A model generated the notes under the pieces. That model searched no databases and was not told the DNA's origin. It worked only from the letters and a program-made list of their open reading frames with translations. Made by a program: the position numbers and the translations under genes. Below are positions 6,246 to 6,921 of a stretch of DNA of 6,921 nt, piece by piece (the first letter of the stretch is position 1; each line of letters opens with the position of its first letter). The DNA is from Desulfovibrio sp. (GTDB lineage: Bacteria > Desulfobacterota > Desulfovibrionia > Desulfovibrionales > Desulfovibrionaceae). Location of the stretch: NCBI GenBank assembly GCA_003525525.1, contig DQED01000320.1:1-6921 (forward strand), given 5' to 3'.

Positions 6246-6333
6246 GCTTATAGCGCTCCCGGATTGCGGACATCAGCAGTTATTTTGCGACGATTCAGTA
6301 TACACGAACACACTTTATAAGTAAAGCGTGATG

Positions 6334-6921
6334 TCAGGCCTTGGGATAACCCACGCTCTGCGCAAGCGTGATCCGCCGCCCGTCCGGAAGCCCCATGGCC
6401 TTGGCCAGGGCCGCGCCGTCGAAGCTCGCCCGCACCACCGTGGCCAGCCCCATGGCCGCGCAGTAGAGGTAGACGTTCTGGCTGACGAATCCCGTGTCGG
6501 CCCCTGCGTAGAAGGCCTTCTCCTCGGGCGTCGCGCCCGCCACCTTGCCCATGTCGGCCACGTAGACGAGGTCGACCGGGACCGTGGCCGCGAACGCCTG
6601 CTTGCCCGTGGCGGCGCGCAGGTCCTCCGGGGAGAGCCGTTCCAGCCGGTGCTCCTTGGGTTCGTAGCGGAAAAGGCCGTCCGCCTTGGCCACGTAGACG
6701 TCGATTTCCTGGCGGTTCATGGCCGTCGGGGCCGTATGCTTGCCGACCTCGGGGCGGTTGACGCCGTTGGCCGCCCACAACAGCCCGGAGAGGATCTCCC
6801 CGGGCAAGGGACGCGTCTCGAAGCTGCGCTGGGTCTGTCTGGCGCGCAGCGCCGCTTCCAGGCTTTTGTCCCCGGGCAGCGCCGGCGGGGGCAGCGTCGC
6901 GCCCTGCGCCGCCACGCCCGC
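6334..6921 (-). CDS. Nitroreductase-family flavoprotein, N-terminus beyond window
   Basis: The visible 195 residues belong to the nitroreductase superfamily: FMN-dependent oxidoreductases that use NAD(P)H or other donors. The arginine-rich FMN-phosphate region RARQTQRSF (visible residues 26-34) is followed by LLWAANGVNR (47-56), then KHTAPTAMNRQEIDVYV (61-77), an arrangement like the SagB-type subgroup. The C-terminal part has DTGFVSQNVYLYCAAMGL (142-159) and ends SVGYPKA. The frame stays open to the right edge. A GTG at 6915 exists, but no ribosome binding site can be judged, and the sequence before the fold (AGVAAQGATLPPPALPG) looks like the end of a signal peptide and a linker. The true start is therefore probably outside, and the enzyme may be exported. 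The substrate is unknown. Confidence 0.87.
   Translation of the reverse strand, partial: AGVAAQGATLPPPALPGDKSLEAALRARQTQRSFETRPLPGEILSGLLWAANGVNRPEVGKHTAPTAMNRQEIDVYVAKADGLFRYEPKEHRLERLSPEDLRAATGKQAFAATVPVDLVYVADMGKVAGATPEEKAFYAGADTGFVSQNVYLYCAAMGLATVVRASFDGAALAKAMGLPDGRRITLAQSVGYPKA

Larger units (their letters stand above)
6017..6333. other. Intergenic region upstream of DUF169
   Basis: The 317-base gap between the nitroreductase stop and the DUF169 start contains no supported gene. It is mixed in composition, AT-rich near 6285-6325. It holds, in minus-strand order, an AT-rich imperfect hairpin (6309-6330), a short gcgct/agcgc repeat (6244-6256), a long dyad (6210-6245), a perfect TTGACA box (6146-6151), and the DUF169 ribosome binding site. 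No hairpin followed by a T-run is seen on the minus strand, so the nitroreductase transcript has no visible intrinsic terminator here. Confidence 0.55.

Noticed and set aside
6309..6330. AT-rich hairpin just after the nitroreductase stop as its terminator.
   Set aside because: The stem is short with a mismatch and no T-run follows on the minus strand.

Overview
The window looks like chromosome of a high-GC deltaproteobacterial sulfate reducer of the Desulfovibrio/Solidesulfovibrio kind. This is inferred from three things: the GC-rich third codon positions of most genes, a DUF169 protein whose motifs match versions I remember from that group, and a diguanylate cyclase joined to a bacteriohemerythrin domain, a pairing common there. 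No rRNA, tRNA, CRISPR array, transposase or integrase is visible.

Left part (1-2668): a YitT/DUF2179 membrane protein on the minus strand; a divergent plus-strand gene for an unrecognised single-pass membrane protein with a GTG start; a convergent minus-strand gene for a small exported SH3-domain protein; and a divergent 72-residue orphan on the plus strand. The intrinsic terminator of the SH3 gene lies inside the last codons of the convergent membrane-protein gene. The leader of the 72-residue gene holds two small perfect inverted repeats.

Middle part (2669-5031): a 320-base spacer without a firm gene leads into a visibly AT-richer 680-codon gene. Its product has about seven membrane helices, a PAS-like region, a GGEEF diguanylate cyclase domain with an intact I-site, and a C-terminal hemerythrin domain with all seven iron ligands. 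It is probably an oxygen- or redox-responsive c-di-GMP synthase. It has no visible ribosome binding site, but an in-frame 43-codon reading frame with a fair one ends nine bases before its start. The composition suggests acquisition or a different history from the neighbours.

Right part (5032-6921): a bidirectional terminator separates the cyclase gene from two minus-strand genes, a cysteine-rich DUF169 protein and a nitroreductase-family flavoprotein cut by the right edge. The 317-base gap between those two contains a long imperfect dyad, a lone perfect TTGACA box and the DUF169 ribosome binding site.

The genes do not form one evident pathway. The themes are redox or anaerobic sensing (hemerythrin-cyclase, flavoprotein, DUF169) and cell-envelope proteins (YitT, membrane protein, SH3 protein). 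I found no convincing new multi-gene system. The best leads are the hemerythrin-cyclase with its possible leader peptide, the terminator nested in a coding end, and the dyad upstream of DUF169.
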